Assembly: GCF_023074835.1 (NCBI RefSeq)
Contig: NZ_JALLGW010000001.1
Coordinates: 496,001-560,000, forward strand
DNA length: 64,000 nucleotides
Direction of reading: 5' to 3'
Origin: Halomarina salina
GTDB lineage: Archaea; Halobacteriota; Halobacteria; Halobacteriales; Haloarculaceae
In this document: positions 1 through 8,857 of the stretch, in pieces
How the letters are laid out: each line of letters opens with the position of its first letter
Position numbering within the stretch: position 1 is the first letter of the stretch
Program-made: the position numbers and the translations under genes
Notes under the pieces: model-generated
The model's database searches: none
Seen by the model: only the letters and a program-made list of their open reading frames with translations
Told to the model about the DNA's origin: nothing

Positions 1-914
1 GCGAGGAGGACGCCGAAGAAGGCGGCGGGGTCGAGTCGCCCGACGACGGGCAGCGTCGCGCCCACTTCGAGGAACTCGACGACGACGATGACGAAGAACG
101 TGTACACCATCCCGTTGGCGAACCGGACGAGCGTGTCGCCGACGAGCAGCGGCGGCAGTTCCTCGGGGAGCGAGCGCAGGTCCGCGACCACCTGGCCGAC
201 GCCCGCGAACGACTTGCCCAGGGTGTCCTCGGTGGCGTCGTAGAGGCGGTGCTGGGCGACGGTGCCGACGAACGCGACGGCCGCCGCGATGGCGAGGACG
301 ACGCGGAAGCCGTCCTCGAACGCGTAGGTGGCGAGGACGGCCGCCGCGACGAGCGGTCCGAGCAGGAAGGCGAGCCTGCGCACGGTCTCCGTCGAGGCGA
401 ACCCGGTCGCCAGTCGCTCGGGCGTGGTGGCCTGCTTGACGACGGCGAACGTCGCGCCGAGACCGAACGAACTCCAGCACTGCGCGAGCAGGAGTCCGAG
501 GAAGACGCCGACGGGTATCGTCAGTTCCGGCAGCGAGACCGGCCCCAGCGTCACCGGGCCGGTCGTCACGACGCCGAACACGTCCGCGAACAGCCAGACG
601 ACGAACCCCAGCGACGACAGCAGGCCGAACAGCGTCAGCGCCCGGCGCGACCCGATGCGGTCCGACAGCGCGCCGCCGGGGTACGGGTACGCGAAGCTGA
701 TGACGTTCCCGAGCGTGCCGAACAGGCCGATGACGACCGCCCCCGCACCGAGGACGCGGAGGTACTCGGGGACGTAGCGACTCGTCATCTGGAACGCGAG
801 GCTGAACGCGAACATCGCCAGCGAGAGCACCAGCACGTCGCGCTCGAACGAGACGAACTGCCGGAGCACCCCCCGGACGCTCGACTCGGCCTCCGACTCC
901 GCCCCGGTTGCCAT
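1..914 (-). CDS. MFS transporter, truncated by window edge
   Basis: Reads leftward from ATG at 914 (MATGAESEAESS...) and is open to base 1, so the C-terminus lies outside the window. About 304 residues are visible. After a short acidic N-terminus come alternating hydrophobic segments. The loop YPGGALSDRIGSR near residue 70 matches the MFS motif-A pattern (G-x-L-[AS]-D-R-x-G) between helices 2 and 3. The family consists of 12-helix secondary transporters in the cytoplasmic membrane; the substrate cannot be told. It stands alone, with no regulator beside it in the visible part. The family call is firm, the specificity unknown. Confidence 0.85.
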   Translation of the reverse strand, partial: MATGAESEAESSVRGVLRQFVSFERDVLVLSLAMFAFSLAFQMTSRYVPEYLRVLGAGAVVIGLFGTLGNVISFAYPYPGGALSDRIGSRRALTLFGLLSSLGFVVWLFADVFGVVTTGPVTLGPVSLPELTIPVGVFLGLLLAQCWSSFGLGATFAVVKQATTPERLATGFASTETVRRLAFLLGPLVAAAVLATYAFEDGFRVVLAIAAAVAFVGTVAQHRLYDATEDTLGKSFAGVGQVVADLRSLPEELPPLLVGDTLVRFANGMVYTFFVIVVVEFLEVGATLPVVGRLDPAAFFGVLL

Positions 915-1065
915 ACGGACCCACCGACGCGCCGGGACAAGAAATCGCCTATGTCCGTCACCGACCGCTACTGTGAGAAACGGAGACGCGCCGCCGACGA
1001 GGGGAGAGCAGTCGAGAGCGAAGCGCGAGCGAGAGAGTGCGGAAGAACGTCGGTCGACTCGGGCG

Positions 1066-2334
1066 TCAGCGACGCCGGGCGAGGAACCCGAGGGTCGTCA
1101 CGAGCGCGAGCAGGGCGAGCAGTCCGGTGAACCCGGGACCCGACCCGCCGGAGGAGTCGGCGGTCGTGATGACCCCGTCGGACGCCGTCGGCTCGGTCGT
1201 GGTGGACGTGACGGTCTCGTCCGCCGTCGTCGGCTCGGTCGTGGTGGGCGTCCCCTCGGCGGCCTGCTGGCTCGAGACGCCCTCGACGACGACGGCCTCG
1301 GAGCTGACGCCGGCCTTCACCGCGGTGACGTCGTGCTCGCCGGCGCCGTCGATGGAGAATCGGACGCTCCCCTGGTCGTTCGTCGTGCCGACGGTCTCAC
1401 CGTCGGCGCGGAGGGTGGCGTCGGCGACCACGTCACCGTACTCGTCGGTGACGTCCACCAGGACGGTCTGGCCGACGACGACCTGGGTGTTCGTCGGCGA
1501 GACCGTCAGCGCGGGCGTCCGGTTGACGGTGAGCGTCATCGTGTCGTCGGACTCGCCGATGCGGACCGTCTGGGTGGTCGTCCCGTAACCCCCCTTCGAG
1601 ATGCCGACCTCGAACTCGGCGTTGACGGGGACGCCGATGGAGAACGTCCCGTCCTCGGAGGTGTTGAACTGGCCGAGCGAGCCGACCTTCACGGTCGCCC
1701 CCGCCAGCGTCCGCGCCTCGTCGAAGTGGTCGTCGACGACGCGGAACCGGGCGGTCACCGCACCCTTCTCGACGGAGACCGTCTGGAAGGAGTACGACGA
1801 GCTGACCGACAGCGAGCGTTCGACGGAGTAGTAGCCCGACTTGACGACTTTGAGGTCGTAGTCGCCGCGTTCGAGCGTCTCGGCGTAGAAGCCGCCCTTG
1901 TCGTTCGTCGTCCCGTGGGCGACGGTCGTCCCGTCTCGGCTGATGGCGACGCGAGCATCGGAGAGCGCCTCGCCCTCGGCGGACTCGACGCGGACCGTCG
2001 CCGACCCTTCCTTCGCCACGTCGACCGTCACCGCACCGCCCTCCGCGGAGGCGACCATCTTGGGCACGTTCCGGACGTACTCGTCGTCCTCGACGTCGAT
2101 GGCGACGCTCGCCCCCTCCGGGACGTCGATGAGCGCCTGTCCGTTCGCACGGGTCGTCTCGGTCACCGCTCCACCGTCCCAGGACGCGGTCAGGTTCGCG
2201 CCGCCGACGGAGTCACCGCTCTGGTCGACGACGGTCACCGTGAGTGTCACCTGCTGTTGGGCCGCGAGCGCCGTCGGCGCGCACGCCGAGACGAGCACCA
2301 ACAGTGCCACGAACGAAACGTACTTCCTGTGCAT
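1066..2334 (-). CDS. PGF-CTERM surface protein with Ig-like/carboxypeptidase-regulatory-like repeats
   Basis: This 422-residue protein starts with a Sec-type signal peptide (residues 1-24, ending APTALA before AQQQ). About four beta-sandwich repeats follow (roughly 28-110, 110-185, 185-275, 275-352), each with the pattern of a charged loop, 'G-x-T-x-x-x-G' turn and a final strand, as in carboxypeptidase-regulatory-like domains. A Thr/Glu-rich linker (about 355-395) leads to a C-terminal PGF motif (400-402), a hydrophobic segment and RRR. In haloarchaea this tail is known to be cut by archaeosortase ArtA and replaced with a lipid anchor. The product is therefore probably an exported, lipid-anchored, glycosylated stalk protein. 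Its ligand is unknown. Confidence 0.85.
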   Translation of the reverse strand: MHRKYVSFVALLVLVSACAPTALAAQQQVTLTVTVVDQSGDSVGGANLTASWDGGAVTETTRANGQALIDVPEGASVAIDVEDDEYVRNVPKMVASAEGGAVTVDVAKEGSATVRVESAEGEALSDARVAISRDGTTVAHGTTNDKGGFYAETLERGDYDLKVVKSGYYSVERSLSVSSSYSFQTVSVEKGAVTARFRVVDDHFDEARTLAGATVKVGSLGQFNTSEDGTFSIGVPVNAEFEVGISKGGYGTTTQTVRIGESDDTMTLTVNRTPALTVSPTNTQVVVGQTVLVDVTDEYGDVVADATLRADGETVGTTNDQGSVRFSIDGAGEHDVTAVKAGVSSEAVVVEGVSSQQAAEGTPTTTEPTTADETVTSTTTEPTASDGVITTADSSGGSGPGFTGLLALLALVTTLGFLARRR

Positions 2335-2352
2335 ACTGTCGGCTGAGGAAGA

Positions 2353-2366
2353 GGGTTACTAATCAG
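2353..2366 (-). promoter_or_regulatory. TATA-like element of the PGF-CTERM gene
   Basis: On the minus strand GATTAGTAA is centred about 26 bases before the ATG at 2334. This spacing fits an archaeal TATA box driving a leaderless transcript. It is called by position and composition only. Confidence 0.45.
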
Positions 2367-2498
2367 TATCGTCTCACATGATTGCCCCGTCGGAGCGACG
2401 AGGCCGCGACCGAGGTGCCGGCGTGTTCGACCCTCCTCGGCAGCGGTGGCGGCCCGAGAGCACCGAACGCACCGAGCGACCGGTCGCTCGGTGGTCGC

Positions 2499-3446
2499 TC
2501 AGCGGTCGGCCTCGTCCATCGCCGCGATGGTCGCCCGGTACTCGTCGGCGGTCGCCGTGAGGACGGGACCGGCGACGGTACGGGCGAGCGTCGCCCCCGC
2601 GACGCCGAAGTCGAGGGCTTCGGCGACGCGAGCCCCGGCGAGCGACCGCGAGAGGAACGCACCCGCGAACGCGTCGTGTGACCCGGTCGGGTCCACCGTC
2701 GGCGTCTCGACCGCCCGGCGCTCGTTGACCGTCGAGTCCTCCCAGACGATGGCTCCCCGCTCGCCGCGGGTGATAGCCACCTGCTCGACGTCGTAGCGCG
2801 ACGCCAGCGTGTGCGCCATCTCGCGGGGCGTCTGGTCCGGACGCTCGACCAGTCGGGCGGCGTCCGACTCGCGGGCGACGAGCACGTCCACGTCGGGCAG
2901 CACTCGCTCGGCGGCGTCGCGGGCCATCTCCTCGGTCCAGCGCCCGCGGTCGGTCAGCGAGAACGCCGTCCGCACGTCGTTGCTGACGGCCGTCTTCATC
3001 AGCGTCGCGCAGGTCCGCGCGAGGTCCCTCGAGAGCGCCATCGTCGCCGCGGAGGTGTAGAACGCGTCGGCACCGGCCAGTCGCTGGACGGCGAGTTCCT
3101 CGGCGGAGACGGTCGTCACTGCCGCGTCCTCGACGTCGTCGACCGCGTGGTCGGCGCGGGGGCCGTTCCCTCGCTCGAAGAACCGCACGCCCTGTCGCCC
3201 CTCGTGGACCCACGTCGCGTCCACGTCGATGCCGTACCCGCGGAGCGCCCCCGCGACCCGTTCGCCGAGTGGCGTCTCGGGGAGACGCGACAGCCACACC
3301 GCGTCGGTGTCCAGGCTCGCCGCCGTGACGGCCGCGTTGCTCTCGACGCCGTCGACACGGACCCGGAGGCTGTCGGCGCTCGACAGGCGGTCGCCCGTCG
3401 GCGGTGCCAGCCACAGCGACGCCTCCCCGAACGTGACGAGCGTCAC
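2499..3446 (-). CDS. PfkB-family carbohydrate kinase
   Basis: This 315-residue sugar kinase of the ribokinase/PfkB fold begins MTLVTFGEASLWLAPP. The early 'FGE' and the 'G(V/I)ESNAAVTAASL' substrate region near residues 33-46 fit 2-keto-3-deoxygluconate kinases and related haloarchaeal kinases. The C-terminal ATP and anion-hole motif is DPTGSHDAFAGAF (about 253-265). It keeps the catalytic Asp but has S-H where the family usually has A-G (GAGD). Haloarchaeal kinases of this type phosphorylate sugars such as KDG or fructose; the substrate here is unknown. It lies downstream of the SnoaL-like gene on the same strand, separated by a hairpin, so it is probably transcribed separately. Confidence 0.8.
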   Translation of the reverse strand: MTLVTFGEASLWLAPPTGDRLSSADSLRVRVDGVESNAAVTAASLDTDAVWLSRLPETPLGERVAGALRGYGIDVDATWVHEGRQGVRFFERGNGPRADHAVDDVEDAAVTTVSAEELAVQRLAGADAFYTSAATMALSRDLARTCATLMKTAVSNDVRTAFSLTDRGRWTEEMARDAAERVLPDVDVLVARESDAARLVERPDQTPREMAHTLASRYDVEQVAITRGERGAIVWEDSTVNERRAVETPTVDPTGSHDAFAGAFLSRSLAGARVAEALDFGVAGATLARTVAGPVLTATADEYRATIAAMDEADR

Positions 3447-3557
3447 GGTCGCACCACCCTCTCGTCTGAACTGTCGAACTTCTTGAGAGTCATGCGCGAG
3501 GTGAAGGAGTGGGGGGTCAAAGTCGTTCCGCCGCCAGTGACGACGAGTGATAATCGG

Positions 3558-3588
3558 GTGGACAGGGCGGGAGACACCACCCTGTCAC
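3558..3588 (-). terminator. Hairpin downstream of the SnoaL-like gene
   Basis: An inverted repeat GTG-(G)-ACAGGG / CCCTGTCAC has nine pairs, one bulged G and a 12-base loop. It lies just past the stop of the gene ending at 3600 and before the next gene at 3446. It could end or stabilise the transcript; no strong U-tract follows. Confidence 0.4.
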
Positions 3589-3599
3589 GGACGGCCGCG

Positions 3600-4034
3600 T
3601 CACTCGAAGGGCGACGCCACCACGCCGAGTTGCGTCAGCATGCCGAGCGTGTCGGGGTGGACCCACCGCTCGGCGATCATCCCGTCCTCGACGCGCGTGA
3701 ACACCACGTTGTCCACCTCGAAGGACCGGCCTGTCGGTTCGATTCCCGCGAACTCGCCCTCGTGCGTGCCGCGGAGCGTGACGCGCATCGCGACGGTGTC
3801 GCCCTCGGCGACGCACTCCTCGACGCTCGCGGTCAGGTCCGGGAACGCGTCCAGCAGTCGTTCCATGTCCGCCCGAATCCACTCCCGGCCGTGGTGGTCT
3901 CCCATCGGGTCGTGTTCGACGGCGTCCTCGGCGTACACCTCGTCGACGAGGTCGAGGTCCTGTCGCGTGGCGATGTCCTCCGGGACGCGTCGAGCGATGC
4001 GCTCGTTCTCCTCCGTGCTTGTCGTTGCTACCAT
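3600..4034 (-). CDS. SnoaL-like (NTF2 fold) ester-cyclase-type protein
   Basis: I take ATG at 4034 because GAGGTG lies six bases upstream. An in-frame GTG at 4043 overlaps that ribosome binding site. The 144-residue product has the SnoaL-like polyketide cyclase pattern: 'YAEDAVEHDPMGDHHGREWI' is split over residues about 34-53, 'FPDLTASVEECVAEGDTVAMR' follows, then '(G)THEGEFAGIEPTGRSFEV' and a terminal 'IAERWVHPDTLGMLTQLG'. Proteins of this group are small cone-shaped cytosolic barrels. Many are annotated ester cyclases but few have a known substrate. It stands alone between mutL and the PfkB kinase. Confidence 0.75.
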   Translation of the reverse strand: MVATTSTEENERIARRVPEDIATRQDLDLVDEVYAEDAVEHDPMGDHHGREWIRADMERLLDAFPDLTASVEECVAEGDTVAMRVTLRGTHEGEFAGIEPTGRSFEVDNVVFTRVEDGMIAERWVHPDTLGMLTQLGVVASPFE

Positions 4035-4236
4035 CGGTGTCACCTCGTGCGCCGCACGACCGGGTCACGACGCCGACGGACTCTCGGAGCGAGCGCCGAG
4101 CGACCTAGAGCGCTCTCCGACTAACTGTTGTCGGCCACGAGTCAGGTTCCGGGGGCGTTCGGCGCACAGCGCGGCGGCCGAGTGAGTCGGGCGAACGGGA
4201 GGACGGGCGAGTGAGCCGGGGGAGAAGAGGACCGGA

Positions 4237-6408
4237 CTACAGTTCGTCTCGACGGCCGCCGTGGCCGGGGTAGTCCCGTTCGAACCGGTCCTCAATGTCC
4301 CCGCGGTCGAACGCGACGATGGTGGGGCGGCCGTGCGGGCAGGCGTAGGGGTTCTCGCAGTCGTCGAGCGCCGACAGCAGGTCGACGACCGTCCCCTCGC
4401 GCAGCGACGTGTTCCCCGTGATGGAGGGGTAACACGCCAGGTCCGCGAGCAGTTCGTCTGCCGCCTCGGTCACCGTCGCCGCGCCGTCGCCCGCGACGAA
4501 CGCCGTCAGCAGGTCCGGGACGAGGTTCTCGTGGCCGGTCAGCAGCGCTGGCACCGACCGGACCTCGACGGTGCGCTCGTCGGTCAGTTCCGCGTCGAAC
4601 CCGAGGTCGGTCAGCGCCTCGCGGTACGGGTCGAACAGCGTGGCCTCGCGCGCGGTGAGTTCGAGTTCGACCGGTTCGGCGAGCGTCTGGGCCGTCACGC
4701 CCTCGGCGAACTCCTCGCGGAGGCGCTCGTAGTTGATGCGCTCGTCCGCGGCGTGCTGGTCGACCAGGAGCAGGCCGTCCTCGGCGGCCGCGACGAGGTA
4801 CGTCTCGTCGTACTGCCCGAGCACCCGCAACGGCGGCAGCCGCTCGTACTCGGGGTCCGGTGGGCGCTCGGAGAGCCGCGTCTGCTCGACCGGCCCCCTG
4901 AACTTCCGGTCCGGGTCGCTCTGGGCCGCAGTCTGTCGGTCTCCATCCGAAACGGAGGGGGTTCGGGAACCACTCACATCCGGGGTGGTCGCCGGGTCGT
5001 CGGCGTCGTCCTGCCGATCCGGGCGGGAGGACGCACCCGTCTGCTCGGACGACCCCGACGACGAACTCGAACGCGCACCCGCGGGCCGACCCCGACCGCT
5101 CGACTGCTGGCGGCCGGACCGCGTCGCGGGCGTGTCGGGAAGGCCACGCGGGTCCGCGCCCGTCGCGTTCGTCCGGTTCGTGTCGGTAGAGGCGTCGGCC
5201 GACGAGGAGTGGTCTCCGGACGTAGTAGTGTTCGTACCGCCGTTCGCGTCTGCGGCGGCTGACTGCTCCTCGTCCGTGTCGCTCGCTCGCTCGGGAGCGA
5301 TGTCGGTCTGCTCGGGGGCCGACCGGCCGCGGGGCGCGCGCGACCGAATCAGTCCCGCGTCCAGCAGCGAGCGCTCGACGCTCGTCTCGACCTGCGCTCT
5401 GACGCCCTGTTCGTCTTCGAACCGGACCTCCAGTTTGCGGGGGTGGACGTTGACGTCGACCGTCGCCGGGTCCACGTCGAGGAAGACGACGGCGAACGGG
5501 TAGCGGTCGGGGGCGAGTTGCCCGCCGTAGGCCCCCACGACGGCCTCGCGGACGGCACGGGCGGTGACCCAGCGACCGTCGACGAACGTGGCGACGTACT
5601 CCGGACTCGCGCGCGTCGTCTCCGGGTGGCTGACGAGTCCCGAGACGCCCGCCAGTGGCCCGTCGGGCGCGTCGGCGTCGACGGACGTCATCGAACTCGC
5701 CACCTCGCGGCCGTACACCGACATGACCGCCGAGCGCAGGTCGCCGCGCCCCGTCGTGGCGAACCGCTCGCGGCCGTCGGTCTCGAAGGTGACCGCGACG
5801 TCCGGGTTCGCCAGGGCGTAGCCCGTGACGACCCGCTGGACGTGGTCGGCCTCCGTAGTTGGCTGTTTCAGGTACTTCCGGCGCGCCGGGACGTTGTAGA
5901 ACAGGTCCTCGACGACGACGGTGGTGCCCTCCGGACAGCCGGCGGGACCGACGTGGGTCGTCTCGCCACCCTCGACCCGTACCTCGGTCCCCCGTGCGCC
6001 GCCGTGCGGTTTCGTCGTGACGGTCAGCCGCGACACCGCGGCGATGGCGTACAGCGCTTCACCGCGGAAGCCGAGCGTGCTGACCCCCGCTTCGAGGTCG
6101 TCGATGTCGCGTATCTTCGAGGTGGTGTGCTTCTCGACGGCGCGACGGGCGGCCGACTCGCCCATCCCGTGACCGTCGTCCTCGACGCGGATGCCGTCGA
6201 TACCGCCGTTCTCGACGGCGACCCGTACTCTGGAGGCGTCGGCGTCGATAGCGTTCTCGACGAGTTCCTTCACGACCGAGGCGGGTCGTTCGACGACCTC
6301 GCCCGCCGCGATGCGCTCGACGGTGGTGGCGTCGAGTTCGCGGATGGCGGGCGAGTCGTCCTCGTCAGTCGTTCCGGAACCGTCCGTGTCGTCGCCGCTC
6401 CCGGTCAT
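4237..6408 (-). CDS. mutL: DNA mismatch repair protein MutL
   Basis: GHKL-type ATPase of mismatch repair, about 723 residues. The N-terminus has the three classic motifs: ERIAAGEVVERPASVVKELVENAIDA (spread over residues about 25-50), DDGHGM and TLGFRGEAL. A hydrophilic low-complexity linker (about 370-510) joins it to the C-terminal dimerisation domain. There DQHAADERINYE fits the DQHA(X)2E(X)4E metal-dependent endonuclease motif, and CPHGRP follows near the end, so a nicking MutL is expected. ATG at 6408 overlaps the stop of the NUDIX gene by ATGA, which favours it over the ATG at 6423. MutS lies about 17 kb away at 23592-26291. Confidence 0.97.
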   Translation of the reverse strand: MTGSGDDTDGSGTTDEDDSPAIRELDATTVERIAAGEVVERPASVVKELVENAIDADASRVRVAVENGGIDGIRVEDDGHGMGESAARRAVEKHTTSKIRDIDDLEAGVSTLGFRGEALYAIAAVSRLTVTTKPHGGARGTEVRVEGGETTHVGPAGCPEGTTVVVEDLFYNVPARRKYLKQPTTEADHVQRVVTGYALANPDVAVTFETDGRERFATTGRGDLRSAVMSVYGREVASSMTSVDADAPDGPLAGVSGLVSHPETTRASPEYVATFVDGRWVTARAVREAVVGAYGGQLAPDRYPFAVVFLDVDPATVDVNVHPRKLEVRFEDEQGVRAQVETSVERSLLDAGLIRSRAPRGRSAPEQTDIAPERASDTDEEQSAAADANGGTNTTTSGDHSSSADASTDTNRTNATGADPRGLPDTPATRSGRQQSSGRGRPAGARSSSSSGSSEQTGASSRPDRQDDADDPATTPDVSGSRTPSVSDGDRQTAAQSDPDRKFRGPVEQTRLSERPPDPEYERLPPLRVLGQYDETYLVAAAEDGLLLVDQHAADERINYERLREEFAEGVTAQTLAEPVELELTAREATLFDPYREALTDLGFDAELTDERTVEVRSVPALLTGHENLVPDLLTAFVAGDGAATVTEAADELLADLACYPSITGNTSLREGTVVDLLSALDDCENPYACPHGRPTIVAFDRGDIEDRFERDYPGHGGRRDEL

Positions 6409-6815
6409 CGGCGCCCACCCCACGCCCGTTCGATGGCGACGGCGAGCGGCTCGCCGCGCACTCGCTGGGCCGCCTGCTTCGGAGGCAGCCAGACGTAGTC
6501 GTCGTGTTCGTCGTTGAGCGTGACCGCCCGTTCCTCGGCCTCACAGCGGTAGACGACGGTGAACATCGGTTCGCCGTCGTCGTTGGTCCAGAGGTCGGTG
6601 CCTGTGAGCACCGGCCGCTCGACGGTGACGGTGAGGGACGTCTCCTCGCGCATCTCGCGTATCAGCGCCGCCTCGGCCGACTCACCGGCGTTGACGCGCC
6701 CACCCGGAATGACCCACTTCCCCTCGGGGTGCTGGACGAGCAACACGTCGCCGGCCGGGCCGAACGTCACCGCCTTCTGGGTTACGTTCCCGCGGAAGTG
6801 CGTCTCCTCGGTCAC
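6405..6815 (-). CDS. NUDIX hydrolase (MutT-like)
   Basis: I place the start at GTG 6815 (VTEETHFRG...), preceded by GGAGG about nine bases upstream; the open frame extends further but is unlike protein there. The 136-residue product carries a full NUDIX box, GGRVNAGESAEAALIREMREET, split here as G-x5-E-x7-R-E-x2-E-E (residues about 42-65). Members hydrolyse nucleoside diphosphates linked to another moiety and often clean oxidised nucleotides. Its stop overlaps the mutL start by four bases, so the two are translationally coupled. That supports, but does not prove, a role in genome or nucleotide maintenance. Confidence 0.9.
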   Translation of the reverse strand: MTEETHFRGNVTQKAVTFGPAGDVLLVQHPEGKWVIPGGRVNAGESAEAALIREMREETSLTVTVERPVLTGTDLWTNDDGEPMFTVVYRCEAEERAVTLNDEHDDYVWLPPKQAAQRVRGEPLAVAIERAWGGRR

Positions 6816-7117
6816 GCCCGGCCCCTCCGCCGGTCCCCGCGGGGGCGACCGACAGTCGTCGTCTGCCTGCCGATGGTCATCGGCGATACCTCGATACGGA
6901 GCGCCATCAATCCGGCGTTGACCGTTCCTCGACACACGTTGTCATTCACCAACCGAAGCCGACTGTTCGGGCACCAAGGCACAGGCAAAACGTACACCGA
7001 GTCGAACACTTTTTCAGGTCCGACCCGAACGACGCGGCACACGATGTTACTCACAGGACCCAGTCCGTCGAGCAGTTGCGACGCCGTCGAACTGCCCGCG
7101 TGCGGGGTGGTCACCTG
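6816..7117. other. Intergenic region between nudix-mutL and tauE-like gene
   Basis: About 300 bases separate two divergent genes and should hold both promoters. The stretch around 6950-7020 is relatively AT-rich and includes ACACTTTTTCAGG before the exporter gene. Open frames crossing it look like shadows. I see no RNA gene. Confidence 0.5.
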
Positions 7118-8071
7118 ATGTTCGGCACGGGCGTCTCGGCGGTCGGCCTCGTGGTCCTCGTCCTCCTCGGGTTCGTCATCGCGACGACGGTCAACACGTT
7201 CGCGATGGAGGCGGCGGTGCTGTTCACCCCGGCGTTCATGTTCGTCTTCCCCGTCCTCGTGCCGGGGTTCCCGAGCGTCGGCGTCAACGCCGCCATCGGA
7301 CTGGCGCTGTTCGTCGAACTGTTCGGCTACAGCTCCAGCGTCTCGGCGTACTGGTTCCGCCACCAGATCGACTTCCACGTCGCCGCGAAGCTGCTGGCCA
7401 TCACCGTTCCCGTCGCCGTCGTCGCCCGCGTCGGGTCGTACCTCGTCCCGTCGGACCTGCTGATGCTGGCGTTCGGAGGCCTGCTGGTGACGCTCTCGGT
7501 CGTCCTCTACGAGTCCCACGAGCGCGGCCCGTCCATCCTCGACACGCTGCTGGAGAAACCCGTGCTGGGGCTGACCGACGCGGTCCCCGACGAGTACGAG
7601 CCGCGGACGCGCGTCCTCGCCGACGGGGGGACCGTCGAGGCGGGGACGCGCGACGGGTTCGACCTCGAACCGCTCGACACCGCCGTCACGTTCGTCGGCG
7701 GCCTGCTCGCCGGACTCGTCGGCATCGCCGTCGGCGAACTCACGCAGACGATGCTCACCGTGCGGAAGAAGGTGCCAATCGACGTCTCCACGGGGACGAG
7801 CGCGCTCGTCCTCCACGTCACCATCGTCGCGGCGCTGGTGACGAACCTGCTCCTGCTCCGGTTCGCGCCCGCCATCGCTGGCGAGGGGTTCACCGTCCCG
7901 TTCGGCGTCGGAACGTTCGTCGCCGTCGGCTGTCTGTTCGGCGGACAGATGGGCGCGTTCCTCAACAACCGACTCTCGGAGGAGACGGTCCTCCAGATGC
8001 TGATGGTCGCGTACTTCGTCATCGGCGTCTTCGTCGTCGGGCGGACGCTGCTGGCTGGCACCGCACACTGA
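7118..8071 (+). CDS. TauE/SafE-type sulfite exporter-like membrane protein
   Basis: I take ATG at 7118 (MFGTGVSAVGLVVLV...), the first Met before a hydrophobic helix. The 317-residue protein has about eight membrane segments in two halves separated by a charged cytoplasmic loop (about 140-190). The second half has the family pattern 'GGLLAGLVGIAVGELTQ' (in place of the usual G-x-G-G-G-x-x-x-P) and a final 'FGGQMGAFLNNRLSEE' block, as in TauE/SafE/YfcA permeases. Such proteins export sulfite, sulfonates or related anions in some bacteria. The substrate here is unknown. No sulfur gene is adjacent. Confidence 0.8.
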   Translation: MFGTGVSAVGLVVLVLLGFVIATTVNTFAMEAAVLFTPAFMFVFPVLVPGFPSVGVNAAIGLALFVELFGYSSSVSAYWFRHQIDFHVAAKLLAITVPVAVVARVGSYLVPSDLLMLAFGGLLVTLSVVLYESHERGPSILDTLLEKPVLGLTDAVPDEYEPRTRVLADGGTVEAGTRDGFDLEPLDTAVTFVGGLLAGLVGIAVGELTQTMLTVRKKVPIDVSTGTSALVLHVTIVAALVTNLLLLRFAPAIAGEGFTVPFGVGTFVAVGCLFGGQMGAFLNNRLSEETVLQMLMVAYFVIGVFVVGRTLLAGTAH

Positions 8072-8077
8072 CCGCTG

Positions 8078-8094
8078 CGGAGCGCACCGCTCCG
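8078..8094. terminator. Hairpin between convergent genes
   Basis: CGGAGCG and CGCTCCG form a perfect 7-bp stem with a CAC loop, seven bases after the stop of the exporter gene and before the end of the convergent small gene. The position suits a terminator or transcript-end structure usable from both sides. Confidence 0.5.
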
Positions 8095-8126
8095 GCCCTC
8101 CGTCGACGGGCACTACTCGACGCCGC

Positions 8127-8381
8127 TCACACGAGCGAGACGACGAGTCTGAACGGACTCTCCGTCTCCTCGACGTGGAGTCCGTAGCGCTCAGCGACGG
8201 TCTCGACTGACTCCCTGAAGGAGTCGCTATCGAACGTCAGGGGGACCGGGTTCACGACCTCGAACCGACCATCGAGCGCGTCGCTCGTGTGAATGTCGAT
8301 GTACTCGTCGGCCCGGAGCAGACGCTCGCATTCGGACAGCCGTTCCGAATCTGAGCGAACGTTCGTTTGGCGTATCGCCAT
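8127..8381 (-). CDS. Small hypothetical protein, haloarchaeal
   Basis: This 84-residue acidic soluble protein (MAIRQTNVRSDSERL...) is one I do not recognise. It has no Cys pair and no membrane segment. The pattern of the second half (alternating 'VETVAERYGLHVEETESPFRLVVSLV') suggests a small alpha/beta fold. The ATG at 8381 follows an AT-richer stretch (TACACAACCAATT), compatible with a leaderless start. The reading frame is supported by acidic composition and third-position GC, but function is unknown. Confidence 0.6.
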   Translation of the reverse strand: MAIRQTNVRSDSERLSECERLLRADEYIDIHTSDALDGRFEVVNPVPLTFDSDSFRESVETVAERYGLHVEETESPFRLVVSLV

Positions 8382-8554
8382 AATTGGTTGTGTATCGTCA
8401 ACACCATAGTTGTTCCCCCCGTTACCCCGGTATGACGCGTCTTAACCGGAGCGACGAGGTGCGGTTAGCGGACTCCTACCACCAGTAGAGAGGCATTTCG
8501 GAGTGAGCGAACGGGGCGAATTGCCGCCGAAAGGAGAAACTGGTCGAACGTGGG

Positions 8555-8857
8555 TTACATCAGCTGCGTCGAGTCCGACACTTCGTACTTGTACAGTTCG
8601 ACGTCGCCGCCCGCGAACGACGGGAGTCGCTCCTGGAACGTTCCGAAGTGGTCGCTGGTCATGTGTGCCTCGACCGCCTCCTCGTCCTCGTACTGCTCGA
8701 CGATGCGGACCGTGTGCTCGTCGTCCACGTCGCTGGTGACGCGGTAGTCGACGACGCCCGACTCCGCGCGCGACTGCTCGCCGAGTTCGGTGAGCGCCTC
8801 GATAGCCTCGTCGCGACTGTCCGGGTCGATGGGGATGACGGCGTACTGGAGTATCAT
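8555..8857 (-). CDS. Antibiotic biosynthesis monooxygenase (ABM) domain protein
   Basis: A 100-residue single-domain protein of the ABM/quinol monooxygenase type (dimeric alpha-beta barrel). It begins MILQYAVIPIDPDSRDEAIE, continues with 'SGVVDYRVTSDVDD' and has the typical 'VRIVEQYEDEEAVEAHMTSDHFGTF' core (residues about 50-75) where the conserved E/W and H residues of the family lie. Members act on quinones or serve in stress responses, often without cofactor. It stands alone, and an unexplained 590-base gap lies upstream. The family call is good; substrate unknown. Confidence 0.8.
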   Translation of the reverse strand: MILQYAVIPIDPDSRDEAIEALTELGEQSRAESGVVDYRVTSDVDDEHTVRIVEQYEDEEAVEAHMTSDHFGTFQERLPSFAGGDVELYKYEVSDSTQLM

